A stretch of DNA of 47,652 nt from CAJBLF01 sp964430205 (GCA_964430205.1 CAYSER010000007.1:1-47652); one strand, 5' to 3'. Positions 18,810 to 29,597 are shown, numbered from the stretch's first letter. Numbers and translations: made by a program. The notes: generated by a model from the letters alone, not told the origin.

Positions 18810-18837
18810 TTTATATTAATATAATAATATTTGTCAA
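18810..18837 (-). promoter_or_regulatory. Promoter for gene 17988-18764
   Basis: On the minus strand TTGACA and TATAAA are separated by 16 bp in an AT-rich stretch ~45 bases upstream of the start. Confidence 0.6.
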
Positions 18838-18849
18838 TTCCTTTTTATA

Positions 18850-19362
18850 TTATATCTTTTTTTTGCCTTTATGCAGTTTCTTGGAGAAATAGATACCATA
18901 GAGGATTACTAACACGATGATATTTGGGATGAAGATGATCTTATCGCTTCGACGGATACCGTTGAATTGATAATTTGAGATCGGTCGTAAGAACGGCGTC
19001 GCGAAAAACGCTAGGGTATGTGTAGGTATGTCTATCAGTATGTGCAATAATCGTGCAAAACTTGCCTTGATGGGCTTTTTAAAAATCAACCGAAGTGTAA
19101 AAAAAACAATGCTTCGTATGATGAGACTATGGGTTATATTGTACATGACGTGGATGTACTCCGCATTTATGTCGTGGTGCGATGCTTCACCGAAGAGGCT
19201 ACCGTTCCCTCCTGAAAGCAACGTGATGATATTCATCGCAAAGGGTAATCCGAATGACAAAAAATCCGGTAATATCCCGAATGCCGCTGCGAGCCGATAT
19301 TCTTTCTTGCTCTTGTTCCCGAATACTACGCCTCCATAGAGACCATGAGAGATGATATCCAT
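18850..19362 (-). CDS. Membrane-bound metal-dependent hydrolase-like protein
   Basis: The 170-aa protein starts MDIISHGLYGGVVFG and contains AAFGILPDFLSF, HHDINAEYIHVMYNITHSLII and HILIDIPTHT. This scatter of His/Asp within membrane helices is typical of the YdjM/DUF457-like family of membrane-bound, metal-dependent hydrolases, whose substrates are mostly unknown. The length matches the family. None of ~13 glycines is UGA. It lies 85 bp upstream of another UGA-free gene on the same strand, but a promoter sits between them. Confidence 0.75.
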   Translation of the reverse strand: MDIISHGLYGGVVFGNKSKKEYRLAAAFGILPDFLSFGLPFAMNIITLLSGGNGSLFGEASHHDINAEYIHVMYNITHSLIIRSIVFFTLRLIFKKPIKASFARLLHILIDIPTHTLAFFATPFLRPISNYQFNGIRRSDKIIFIPNIIVLVILYGIYFSKKLHKGKKKI

Positions 19363-19422
19363 CTACAACAAAATTCTAAATTCTAAATTTTCAATTCTCA
19401 ATTCTCAATTCTCAATTCTCTC

Positions 19423-20421
19423 TTAGTATTTCACTTGTTCTAGTGTCTGTTGCATTTTTAGGATTTTTTTCTGGTAGGGATAAACTTTTGTCGGTACGTC
19501 CAAAAAACTTGCGAGCAGGAAGAGGTGTAACCTGCTGCTGATTACCATGCTGGCTTGTGCTAGCATCCTGGTGAATGATTCAAAATCATCTTCCCGATCC
19601 AAGATATTGAATCGCTGTTCCTTGATTTCTGCTCATCTCTTGATCCTTTCCGTATATTGCCTATCGTTGTAGTAGGCATTATCGCCTTTGGCTACCGGTA
19701 CATAATAGATACTGTATCATTTTTGGTAATATCCCTTAACATCCTGGATGATCTCAGGAAGGAATTTCTCTGCGTTTTTGTTGATATTGATGATGATGAA
19801 TTTCTGTTGGTAGGTCGAGGGTTGGGAATGTCTCCATTTCTTTCGGTCATACGCGAAATAGCTGGTATCCATAAAAAAATCCACTTGTTGGTATCCATAG
19901 TTTTGGAGGTCGTGAACAGTGTCTACATCTCTTGCAAAGATATGTTTCGTTCTTTTGAGGAGTATCTTGAAGAGGTATCTGTTGAATGATCTTTTGGGGA
20001 TTTGGATTCCTCCCATGAGGTAACGTGGTTTTCTTCGGCAGGGGAGCAGTGATGCTAATCGATATCGGTAGGAGTTCTTATTCTCTTCCGTGATGATCTC
20101 TCATCATCCGATGATTACTGCATCTGCTTTGGCATATTTCGTCCGTTCTCGGAATCTGCCCTGGAAGATATATCTGATCCGTGAGCGGATGCCTTTCGGG
20201 ATCTCTGTGATGAATGTAATTTTCTTCGTATCTATGAATTGATCGAAGAATCTTTTGAGTCGTTCTGGGTCGAAGGCTGCTATCGTTATCTTTTTCCCTT
20301 CCTTGAGCAATAGTTTCACTGTTCATAGCAAAATCAGCTCATCTCCCATGTTCTTATAGGATCGATTGCCGATGATCAGGATATGTTTCCCTGGGATTGC
20401 TAGCTGGCTATTGATCTTCAT
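19423..20421 (-). CDS. Polysaccharide pyruvyl transferase family protein
   Basis: The 332-aa protein begins KHILIIGNRSYKNMGDELILLGTVKLL, the N-terminal signature of the CsaB/WcaK family (GNxxxxNxGDE). It continues with DAVIIGGGEIITEENK, FARDVDTVHDLQNYG and VISSRLHLFLLASFLDVPT. Members add pyruvate ketals to surface polysaccharides, which can anchor SLH proteins in Gram-positive cell walls. That is suggestive because this window also encodes an SLH protein, though the link is inference. Glycines in LLGTV and IIGGGE are UGA. A terminator separates it from the upstream large gene. Confidence 0.82.
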
Positions 20422-20439
20422 ATGTCATGAAAACATAAA

Positions 20440-20465
20440 AGGACTGCTCCTTGTATAGCAGTCCT
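20440..20465 (-). terminator. Terminator after the large helical gene
   Basis: Stem AGGACTGC/GCAGTCCT followed on the minus strand by TTTTATGTTTT. It lies between the 20489-23095 gene and the pyruvyl transferase gene. Confidence 0.6.
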
Positions 20466-20488
20466 ATATATTTATTCAATAGATATTT

Positions 20489-23095
20489 TTATGCGATAGG
20501 TTTCTCTTTCCGGAATCTGGGAGTGATATTATTGAGATAATCGCAATATTCTTTCTTGTATGTTTCAAGAGCTGGCGATACCTTTTTGAGTTCTCCTCAC
20601 CATCCTGCAGTCATGATCTCCGTATCGAATTCTGTGGAGAATATTTTCGCATTATCGAAGGTGATGTCATTTCCAATGGTAGAAATATAGAATGGTTTTT
20701 CTGTTTTCGCTTCCTTGTCCTTGCAGATGGATTTGATGCGATTCGTGAGATTCGCTGCTTTGAATGTTTCAAAATAACTTGAGAATCTCGATGGCGTGAA
20801 TCCGACCAACTCCTTATTTTCCAAGTTGACGGTAGAGGATTGATCGTAGGTCTTGAAGGTTATTGTCGGCCATGTTCATGTAAGCTCTATCTTCCTGTTC
20901 GCTGTAGGCATCTGATTGTAGAATGTATTTATGGCGAGCAAAAGGTCCTCTTCTCTTTGCTTATTCCCGTTGGCCAATGCGACGATCTTGTCTTTGAGGC
21001 CGGTTTGGTCTATGACATTCAATTCTTTGTAGAAGACATCTCCTCTCTTGGCTAGATCATCGAGTTCTTCATTACTTTTTCCGTTTGCGATGTAGTTGTC
21101 CACTAAGTGCTGCGTCTCTGAATTGATCTTATTGTATCCTTTCTCTTCCATATATGATACTACGGTCGCAAGATTAGCTATAGCGTTACTTGCTGCCTTA
21201 TCGAATTTCTTATCTTTGTTCGCATCGTCCTCTATCTGTTCTCGTGTAATGCCCATACCATTGAGCCCAAGGTCTATCGCATGTTTTTCATCGTCTTTCC
21301 CTATGGACTCCAGGAATTTCGCTGCCGCCTCATTTTTTTTCGATCCATTCCTATAGATATCCAGAATCGTTGCATATTTGTCGGGGGAAATTTTCATCTG
21401 ATTTCCATCTTTGATCAACATCTGTTTCATCTCTCCATAGGTGAGGCCATTGAAAAGTGCTGATGCTCATAAGAATCATTCTCTGTATTTGGTGCGAGTC
21501 TCTATCTCCTGTGGTGTTCCTGTTGGTGCTTCGCCCTTTTTCCCTCCGAACAAATCAGCGATCTTTCTTGTCAGCTCTCCTCAAGAGAGGATTTTCAATG
21601 GTCATTCACCTGATCGTGCCTGTGATCAGAAAACTAGTGCAGTCGGTATGCCTAACCATGCCCGATTGGAAGAATCATAAATGCCGGTCTTTTTGTCTTT
21701 ATTGCTTTTGAAGAGCATCTTGAATGCGCTTGATACCATTTTCCGGCCCATGAATATTATTCCTCAGGTCACTGCGAGATTTCCTACTCATGATCGGAAT
21801 TGCTTCTGTTCGGGTCTCATATTCGTCTTGTCGATGCCATATTTTATCATACCTCATAATCATCCTTTCTCGAATGCGTCTTTTGCATCAGAGTAATTGC
21901 TCGGAACATATTCTCTTGGTGCATTTGCTGGTTGAACGACAATGACGTCTTTTACTGTCGGTCATACTGATACATTCTGTTCAATGGTTGTTGGTTGTTT
22001 TGCTTCTTGTCACAACTGGACGAATTTTCATAATTCAGGATTTATCTTGGTCAGCTCATAGAATTCTTTCGTATGTACGGGAACAAACGGATGCTCTGAT
22101 GGCTTGAAGGTATCAGGATTCGCTATCACGTTATTGAGATACGCTTCCAAGGCTTGCAGATCTTGGCTCAATTCTTGCCTTTTCGCTCATTCAAGCTCCA
22201 CCTTATCCAAGATCGCATACTGATTATTCACTTTTCTCAGTGATTTATTGATCTTCTTGGCGTCCTTGATGTCGTTGATGATTATCTCATAATATGGTGT
22301 CGTATCTCATTTTTTCCCGATGATATCGTTTCTGGATGCAATAAGGTTCGGCTGATCGTTCTCCATATCCGTCAATCGTTCGCTAAATTGTTTGAGTGTC
22401 GTCTTCATATCGAATCCATTGATGTCATCCATTTCCACATCACTGAATTTCTTCGTCTTGTCTGTTACATCTCGCTTTATGGTGTATTTCTTGTCTTTGT
22501 TCTTGTCCATCCATTCGATCTGTTCTTTCATCCTATAGAGCCTATCGATACGGTCTTGGACTTGGGATTGATATGCTTTCCGGAGATTCTTATCGATCTT
22601 GTCGTCCTTTTTTACGCTTTTTGAAAGATCTTTTTCCTGTTCGAGGAAAGAAATATTCCTTTCGATATGATATTTTATGTTTTCGATATCCATAGCCTTC
22701 TCTACTGATGATTTCGTCTTTTCGATATCTGCTTTGAGCAGACTAAGATCTTCCTTGGTCTGGCTTCTGATATATTCGAGCTGCATTCATGTTATCCTGA
22801 TCAACACTTGCTGTTCGACTCATCGTTTCTCCTTCTCTCCTTGTTCCTTGTAGAACTCTTGGATCCGATTGACGAGATTCTTCTGTCCATCGACCAAAAA
22901 GACATTCTTACCATCGATTGCAAATATGTACTTCAATTTGTCTTGTTTGATTGTCGCATCCTCAAAAATATTGGTGATCTTATTAATCATCAACTCTTTC
23001 TTGAAATCTTCATAATTGTATATCGTGCGTTTGCCGAATCCTTCTCATTCTTGAGCTTGCTGTATTTGTAATGTCTTGGTTTCCATGCCGCTCAT
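20489..23095 (-). CDS. Large helical protein with one membrane-like segment, unknown
   Basis: The 868-aa frame ends in TAA and has many UGA-Gly codons. The first ~330 residues are highly charged and probably coiled-coil (TKEDLSLLKADIEKTKSSVEKAMD, LSQDLQALEAYLNN). A Pro/Val-rich linker follows (TTIEQNVSVGPTVKDVIVVQPANAP). A hydrophobic stretch then occurs (~430, NLAVTGGIIFMGRKMVSSAFK), and a second alpha-rich, Lys/Asp-rich domain reaches the end. I recognise no family. A smaller helical gene lies upstream on the same strand (23233-23835), so the two may form a pair. The role is unknown, perhaps scaffold or envelope related. Confidence 0.75.
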
Positions 23096-23232
23096 ATAGG
23101 TAAAAATTCTTACATCTAAGTATATCCATCCATAGCATGGATTTCCAAAAAATTACCTATAAACAAAAAAATATGGTTGACAAAATGTTTTAATATGATT
23201 CAATATTGAATATTCTCTCTATTTACGATAGA

Positions 23233-23835
23233 TTACGATAAAGAAAGCTCTTTCTTGATCGTTTTTTCGAATTCTAACGTCTTTTCTTCGGACAATTTCT
23301 CCGTAAGCTGATAATATTCCGTTATCATGGTCAGTAATTTTACGAATTCCTGCATATCTATCACGATATTGTCATGATGTTTCGGCAACAGACGCTTGAT
23401 GAACTCGATATATTTGGTAAGGGAAATCTCTTGATCGAATGTGAAGATGTCCTGATATGCTGCCATCAACCCTAACTCCCTGATCTCTGATTGATAGAAC
23501 GGTACAAACATTCAGACTACGACGATAGTGTTCATGCTCTTCCTCAAATGAACGAGATCGGTCTCTGCATTCCTAGTCTTGAAGAATACTTGGTATATCT
23601 GCCTGATCAATTGATCGTTCTTGATCTCCTTCAAGAGGAAGGTGAGAAACCTGGCGAATTTTGCATTGGTCGCTTTATCGTTCTTGATATCCTGGCTTAC
23701 CTGTTGAGCTTTTTTCTGGTTTTCCTGAACTCTCCTGACCGCTTCTTCCGTCACTTTATTCATATCTTCCCTGACTTGTCATCAAGCATTGAGTTCGTCC
23801 AAACCATTCCCTCCTATCTCGTCTGCCATGCCCAT
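23233..23835 (-). CDS. Helical hypothetical protein
   Basis: The 200-aa soluble frame starts MGMADEIGGNGLDELNAGGQ (the GG of AGGQ is UGA-UGA). A predicted coiled coil follows (NKVTEEAVRRVQENQKKAQQVSQD), then largely helical sequence with a third UGA in VVVGMF. It ends KKELSLS. No family is recognised. It precedes the 868-aa helical protein on the same strand with a 137-bp gap. Both are Lys/Glu/Asp-rich, so a shared complex is possible. Confidence 0.7.
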
Positions 23836-23957
23836 TGCTAGTAGGATAAAAAATTGCTTGTAGTATCAAGGGATATGTATGTTTTTGTTCTTGAAATTCA
23901 ACGGTAATTCTGTATACAATCACCACGCGATTTTTTTGTAGTTAAGAAAATACCCAC

Positions 23958-24044
23958 GGTGAGGTGGATGAGAGGCTGAAATCAGCTCGCTGCTAATGAG
24001 TCAGACGGTAAAACGTCTCGCGGGTTCGAATCCCGCCCTCACCG
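23958..24044 (+). tRNA. tRNA-Ser (anticodon GCT)
   Basis: Class II cloverleaf with acceptor GGTGAGG/CCTCACC, anticodon loop CTGCTAA, a long variable arm and T-arm GCGGG-TTCGAAT-CCCGC. Discriminator G; CCA is not encoded. Confidence 0.93.
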
Positions 24045-24048
24045 ATTT

Positions 24049-24106
24049 AAACTACCAATTAATGGATAATAACCAATAATAGCATGAGTTCGATGATTGT
24101 CAGTTA
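24049..24106 (+). repeat. Direct repeat downstream of tRNA-Ser (copy 1)
   Basis: A ~57-bp sequence containing AGCATGAGTTCGATGATTGT follows tRNA-Ser. A near-identical copy follows tRNA-Met at 24211-24267. Confidence 0.75.
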
Positions 24107-24134
24107 TTAGTTGTTCACCGTTAGTTATGCCGTG

Positions 24135-24207
24135 GCACTGTAGCTCAGCTGGTTAGAGCGCGTCTCTCATAAGGACGAGGTCGGCGGTTCAAGTCTGCCC
24201 AGTGCTA
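24135..24207 (+). tRNA. tRNA-Met (anticodon CAT, elongator type)
   Basis: Acceptor GGCACTG/CAGTGCT, D-arm GCTC/GAGC, loop CTCATAA and T-arm GGCGG/CTGCC. It lacks the GGG/CCC anticodon-stem pairs of the initiator. A lysidine tRNA-Ile(CAT) is possible but less like this body. Confidence 0.85.
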
Positions 24208-24210
24208 AAT

Positions 24211-24267
24211 AACTATCAATTAATGGATAACAACCAACAATAGCATGAGTTCGATGATTGTCAGTTA
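24211..24267 (+). repeat. Direct repeat downstream of tRNA-Met (copy 2)
   Basis: This is the second copy of the ~57-bp sequence at 24049-24106, with a few substitutions. Confidence 0.75.
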
Positions 24268-24323
24268 AGGTAAATCCGTCATTACCAACATATTAATCTT
24301 TATTTAATTATTACTCTATCCCT

Positions 24324-24497
24324 ATGGCCAAGAAAAAGTGATGAAGAATCGTGGTCGCGCTCCAATGCAAAGACTGCGGGAAGACCAATTATCAAACCAG
24401 CATCAACAAGACCAATACCCAGAAATTGGAGCTGACCAAGTATTGTAAACAAGATAAGAAGAGGACTACTCATGTATCAAGAGAGAAACTCAAATAA
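24324..24497 (+). CDS. rpmG: 50S ribosomal protein bL33
   Basis: The 57-aa protein reads MAKKKGGRIVVALQCKDCGK then NYQTSINK and KLELTKYCKQDKKRTTHVSREK. The GG after MAKKK is two consecutive UGA codons, so the standard code would give a five-residue peptide. The first CxxC is present, while the second pair is reduced to a single Cys in KYCKQDKK, so zinc binding is uncertain. It belongs to the large ribosomal subunit and lies 39 bp upstream of rpsP. The length is normal. Confidence 0.95.
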
Positions 24498-24536
24498 TTT
24501 CCTTATCTCATCTTTTACCTATTTATGTAATTCACT

Positions 24537-24836
24537 ATGTTAGCTATAAGACTTTCCAGACATGGAAGAAAGAACCTTGCTGTTTATAGAGTCGTGCTTT
24601 CCGAGCACACTAAGCCTGTCAAATTCGGATACAAAGAGGTCCTATGATCATACGATCCTTTGAATCATGTTTTCCAGGGTGATGTAGAATCCATCATTTC
24701 TTGGATCAAAAAATGAGCCAAACCATCAGAAAGGGTCGCAAAGCTCTTGTTCAAGGAGACTAAGAATGAGCTTTTCAAAAAATTCATCGAACATAGAGAA
24801 AGGAAAGGTGTAACGAAAAAAGAGGAGAAGAAATAA
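24537..24836 (+). CDS. rpsP: 30S ribosomal protein bS16
   Basis: The 99-aa protein starts MLAIRLSRHGRKNLAVYRVVLSE. It has the family turn KEVLGSYDPLNH (its Gly is UGA) and DVESIISWIKKGAKPSERVAKLLF (Gly UGA). It is an early small-subunit assembly protein. The C-terminal tail is Lys/Glu-rich. It lies in a short plus-strand run with rpmG and a membrane protein. Confidence 0.94.
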
Positions 24837-24865
24837 TATCGTCTTTTAACCCTTTTTTTTTCATC

Positions 24866-25309
24866 ATGAATGCCGTATATACGAATGCTGATTTCCAAAA
24901 TGTGATTCTGACCGTTTTGGCCTTGGTGGTCATTTTGGTGATGGTCTGATGCATCTATACGTTCATACGCGCTATTATCATGTTCGTTTTTTCTCACAAT
25001 AAGGAAGAGAATAAGAAAAAATGACGGAATAGCATCAGGTTCATGATCATTGGGATCATCTTGACCATCGTCTTGCTGTTCTTGGTCCCTTTCGCTCTAA
25101 GACTCATGAAAGTGCCTGCATACGATGTCTATTCGCCGCCAAACGTATTTTGAAGGGCTGGCGAACTTATCAATTGACTCTTCAATCTCGGCGATATCAT
25201 CAAGCAGAGCCAGCAGAGCAGTGAACTCAAAGGACAGTTCTATCAAGACCTCACTCCTTCCGATACTCAATCCCCACAACCGATCTCCGATACTACCTAT
25301 AGACTCTAA
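24866..25309 (+). CDS. Two-helix membrane protein, unknown
   Basis: The 147-aa frame starts MNAVYTNADFQNVIL, with one helix at ~12-42 (LTVLALVVILVMVG) and another at ~58-80 (FMIIGIILTIVLLFLVPFAL) separated by a basic loop (HNKEENKKKGRNS). A polar, Gln/Ser-rich C-terminal part follows. UGA-Gly codons occur in VMVGC, KKGRN, VFGRA and INGLF. The layout (two helices, short loop) recalls VirB2/TrbC-like small membrane proteins, but the similarity is only structural. It sits between rpsP and another membrane protein. Confidence 0.65.
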
Positions 25310-25394
25310 TTCCGTTGTCGTAAATTTGTTTGACAACCCGCATTAAATCATTAGTGTCGTTGGTATCTATGCTTTATACCGTTCCTTTTCTGAG

Positions 25395-26030
25395 ATGAAT
25401 AAAAAATTCAATCTTTCGGCTAGGATCTCAAGATTCGCCCAGAAGTTCTGAAGATTTACGAAACATCAAAAGGTTTTTGTCCTGTATTTGCGAGTCCTGG
25501 CATTGTTCTTGATTGTACTTCCTTTGATCAAGATATCTCCGGTCAATGATGTATCTCATTCGGTCCGGCTTTTGAATGGCCATCTCTTCAAGACATTGCT
25601 GATCATATTGGTATGTATGCTCGTCTTGCTTTGTTGGAATATGAGCTTCAAATTCAAGAATTTCGTCATATGATATTTCGGATTCAGAGAAAACGATTCA
25701 CTCTTCAATTTCGGATTCTTGCGGATCATAGCGACTGCGTTCCTGTGAATGGGCGATGCTATCAATATCGTAGGTACTAGCACCCAGACCATTACGCTTA
25801 CCTGATCATATTATTTCATCCAATTGTTCCTGCTTCTATGACTTATCCTCACTCTCGTCTCTGTGCTTAAGCATGCAAAAGAGAATGCCAATAAGACTAG
25901 GATCGTGAATGTCGTGGATGAGGATGTGATGAAAGAGGTTCAGCACAAGAAGTCTTTCAAGGGTCTTTTTGATGAAGAGGAATCTGATGAGGAACCTCAT
26001 CACGACCATGAACATCATTTCTGACAATAA
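25395..26030 (+). CDS. Polytopic membrane protein, unknown
   Basis: The 211-aa frame has a basic start (MNKKFNLSARISRFAQKFGRFTKHQK) and about four helices: YLRVLALFLIVLPLI, TLLIILVCMLVLLCW, FLRIIATAFLGMG and YYFIQLFLLLGLILTLV. The cytoplasmic tail is charged and His-rich (EEPHHDHEHHFGQ). UGA-Gly codons occur in KFGRF, VIGYF, FLGMG, TGSYY, LLGLI and FGQ. I recognise no family. It follows the previous membrane gene by 85 bp and precedes the ferredoxin. Confidence 0.65.
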
Positions 26031-26045
26031 TTTTATTCTATTAGC

Positions 26046-26231
26046 ATGTCTCCTATGGCAGGAATAAACGATAAGTGTATCGGTTGCGGTACATGCCAGC
26101 TTATAGCTCCTGAGCTTTTCAAGGTCGACGGCGTACCCGCAAAGCTCATCAAAGCACCAGCTCCTGAAGACAAGGAAAAATATGATCAAGCGAAAGATGC
26201 TTGTCCTGTCCAAGCCATCGAAGAATTCTAG
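26046..26231 (+). CDS. Small 4Fe-4S ferredoxin
   Basis: The 61-aa protein has one 4Fe-4S motif: CIGCGTC (first three Cys) and CPVQAIEEF (fourth). It is an electron carrier of the single-cluster type, with the spacing of Fer4_13-like ferredoxins. None of its few glycines is UGA. It starts 15 bp after the membrane-protein stop, so it may share that transcript. The redox partner is not evident; thioredoxin reductase lies 8 kb away. Confidence 0.88.
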   Translation: MSPMAGINDKCIGCGTCQLIAPELFKVDGVPAKLIKAPAPEDKEKYDQAKDACPVQAIEEF

Positions 26232-26235
26232 TATA

Positions 26236-29200
26236 TTATTCCTTATTTATCGTAGTGAAATCAACAATCCGAGGTTGTGAGAACTTGTACTGGATTGTTT
26301 TTTTCTTATCCCGGAGAATCGCTCTCACTTGATCGTTATCTGTAAGATCGCTTGCATAATCAGCGAACTGACAAGGACATTGGTTGCATATTCAGAGATT
26401 AGGTATATCTATGCATAGTCTCACATCTTGCGGACAATTGGTACAGAGTTCTCCTGGATCTATGACCCCATTGCCGCATTGAGGCGTACAGGTCCCGTAG
26501 TCTTGAGGACAGGTCTTACAGCTTTCGTTAGGATCCTTTATCCCGTTACCGCAGATTCCGCAGCTTGGTATGTCAGCAGGGCAGTTGATACAATTCTCGC
26601 CAGGTGATACTATTCCATCGCCGCAGTATGAGGTACATATCCCCACGTCTTGCGGACAATTCTTGCAATCCTCTCCTGCATCGATTACTCCATTCCCGCA
26701 GGTAGGCAATGATCAGGTGTTTTCTATCGGATTGATTATGATGGTATCGTTGGTTATTCCGATCAGCGGAATAATGCCTTGTTGGTCACATCAGAATTCT
26801 AGTCCCACTTCAGGACATCCGTCTTCATCTGAAATACCATTCCATGTCTCTTGGACATATGGGCAAAGATCTTGCGTGTCAGGTATCCCATCCCCATCGG
26901 CATCTAACGCTTTACCATTCCCTATCGGCAACGACTGTCCCTGGTTATCTCCTATGCCGTCTTGATTGAGGTCCAGTTGGTCGGGATTGTTCGTGAAAGG
27001 AGCATTGTCCAAGGAACAGACTCCTTGATATTGTTTTGCTAGGATATCCTGATCAAGATTCGCATTTTTCTTGCCGGGATCGCTCTCGTAGGAACAATCC
27101 TTATTCTCTGCGGTTATGAGTCCAAGCAGGTTTGGTATTCCATCACCATCAATATCCGTGTCACAGATATCAGGTATCCCATCTCCATCTAGATCACATT
27201 TGAATCTCTTGAGCTCGTTCTTGTTTTTGGCATCAAGACATATGTCTATACCTTTTATCGAGATAGTGGCTTGATTCTTGAGATATGCGCATTGGTTGAT
27301 AGCGAGAGTATCGTAAGGTGTCAGTATCCCGTTTTTTTGATAGGCATGGACAAAAACGCTCGGCATCTGTTCTGTGCCGTTTTTCTTTTCTGTGGTCCCA
27401 TCACCAAAATTCGCTATCTGTATCAGCGGTATCTTTGCCATCGATCCTATGACGCGGGTAGAGAAATCTATTTTGTCCCCTACATCCGCTATCAATGATG
27501 AAGGCTTCATCAATAATGCATATGATCATAGCGTTGATGGATCCGAGATACTTATCGTGATCATATTGATCAGTTTTTTTCCATCTATCAGCGTTATCGT
27601 CTGGGTGATAATCCTTTTGCCTGGCTTGCTGAATGCATGTTCCATGGTAAGCGACGTATTGCTGAGTATCGTATCCTCTCAGAAGTCTCGATCCACTTTC
27701 ACGATATCTTCCTGCCTGATGTTATAGGTCCTGGTATCGAAGAGCATTTTTTTGTAGACATCCATCGTGGTTTCATTGCTTCTGAGTATCGCACCCCTTC
27801 ATCAGCCTATGCCTATGGTGAAATAGCTGATCCCTGCTAATGCTCATTTACTATATCATTTAACTAGCACCTCGTTTTCTCCGCTGTTTTTGAATACCCT
27901 CTTGAAGCTTTCGCTTGGCTTTTTCTTGGAAGTGATGTTCTCTCTTGGGAATATCCGATCTATCTCATCGAATCCGCCCATCGTCATAGTAGAAAGAGTG
28001 CTCTCTGTCCCTATATCCCCTCATACCATACTCGTTCTTGTCTGCAGCGCACGCTCATCTCCTCTCTGTCCTCAAACGATGATGATCACCTGTGCTTTAC
28101 CGTCTGTGTTTGTTCCTTTCGCCGTTGCCTGGACGGTATACATATTCGGCGTCACGAACGTGTGTGCTATGGATGTCCCCCTTCCTTGGGTACCATCACC
28201 GAAATCCCATGTAACATCCTTTATCTCTCCTGATGTCATAGCGTTGAATCTTATCGTCAATGGCGCGTTTCATTGGATCTGGTCTATCGATATATATATC
28301 CCTATCTGATCAGTCATATTTTCGCATGCATCACCTATTCTATCTTTATCGGTATCATCTTGTCCGGTATTGACTACGAAGAGACAGTTATCCATATCTT
28401 TGGTCCGTTTTGCAATGTCCACATTCCCTTCATCATCTACAATCCCTACCGGATTCTTGATGCCGTCTCCATCTATGTCATCATCGCATACGTCTCCTAT
28501 CCCGTCTTTATCCGTATCTTTTTGGTTTGGGTTGTATACATTCGGACAGTTGTCCTTTGTATTTTTCACACTATCGCAATCATAGTCATTGTTGAACGCG
28601 CAATTCACTTTTCCATTGATCTTGAATAACGTTTCCAAGACGCTCTTCCCATCGATATTCTTATCTGTGTTCCTTCGTAGCGTCTGATCAATATCGATGA
28701 TGTGCTGACGGTACAATAGATTCAATTCCGCTACCGGTCGATATCATTGCTTGATTTTCCCGATCTCTTGCATGCTGCATTTGGCGAGATTGAACATGCA
28801 GTATTTGAGATAAAGATTTACCTCGCTTGCATCTTGCAGTCCGCAAATGTTTTCGCATGTCTTTGCTTTGGCTGTGATAGCTGTGATATCGTCTGTAGTA
28901 AAATTCCTTCTCTCATAGCTATCTGTTTTGAGTCATGCTATCCATGTGTTCACTTGTTTCCGACTGAGCGTGAGATCCTTATAGATATATTTCGCTAGGA
29001 TATTGATTACCACTTGAATGAAGTCGGCGGTAGTAGTTTCCTTCATCCCGCAAAATTGTCCTCCACAGACAGGGCTTGTTGCCTTGGGATATCCTCTCAT
29101 GTATGTATTGTCGCCCACATATGCTACACAATAGTAATATGAGTAATTGTTATATATGCCTCCTAGATAGGTGATATCTCCAAAATCTTTCCCTGGGGTT

Positions 29201-29451
29201 GTAATGAATCCGGATCGGAAATTCTGTGTGTATCTATTTATAGTCGTTTGATTCGGTGTTATGCAGTCCTTGCATTCTACACTGTTCAATAATCTCGCCA
29301 CATCGTAACGTGATATGCTATCTTGTGATGTGATCTTGCCCACGTCGATGCCCATGATCTTCAGCTGATTAGAAAAATCGTCATAGGTAGCGTATACCGA
29401 TGTTCCTAGCAAGAGCAGCATCGAGAAGATCAGTCAGAAATATTTCTTCAT
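26236..29451 (-). CDS. Large secreted protein: TSP3-type calcium repeats, PKD domain, Cys-rich repeats
   Basis: The 1071-aa protein starts with a signal peptide (MKKYFGLIFSMLLLLGTSVYA). TSP type-3-like calcium loops occur at ~284-330 (DTDKDGIGDVCDDDIDGDGI) and again at ~750-850 (DLDGDGIPDICDTDIDGDGI, DADGDGIPDTQDLCP). A PKD-like domain lies at ~377-453 (VTWDFGDGTQGRG...AHTFVTP), and a related segment at ~665 (IANFGDGTTEKKNG). Four Cys-rich repeats of type CGNGVIDxGExCxNCPQDxxxC end it (~917-1017). All suggest a rigid calcium-stabilised surface protein. No catalytic domain is seen. UGA-Gly is frequent. Adhesion or contact with a host cell is plausible but inferred. Confidence 0.85.
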
Positions 29452-29597
29452 ATATTTTGTTTTTTTTAAAAAAGCATTTCTGATGGTCAAAGTATATCCA
29501 AAAACAATATTTTTGCAATCATTTTGTCTCCTTCTATCCCTTGTTTATTTGTCGTTTTTTTGTACATTAGCTGATACATTTATTCCGGTCCATCCAT

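Noticed and set aside
24324..24497. UGA read as tryptophan (code 4)
   Set aside because: UGA falls on conserved glycines (CGPC, HLGN, KTGIH), while Trp positions use TGG.
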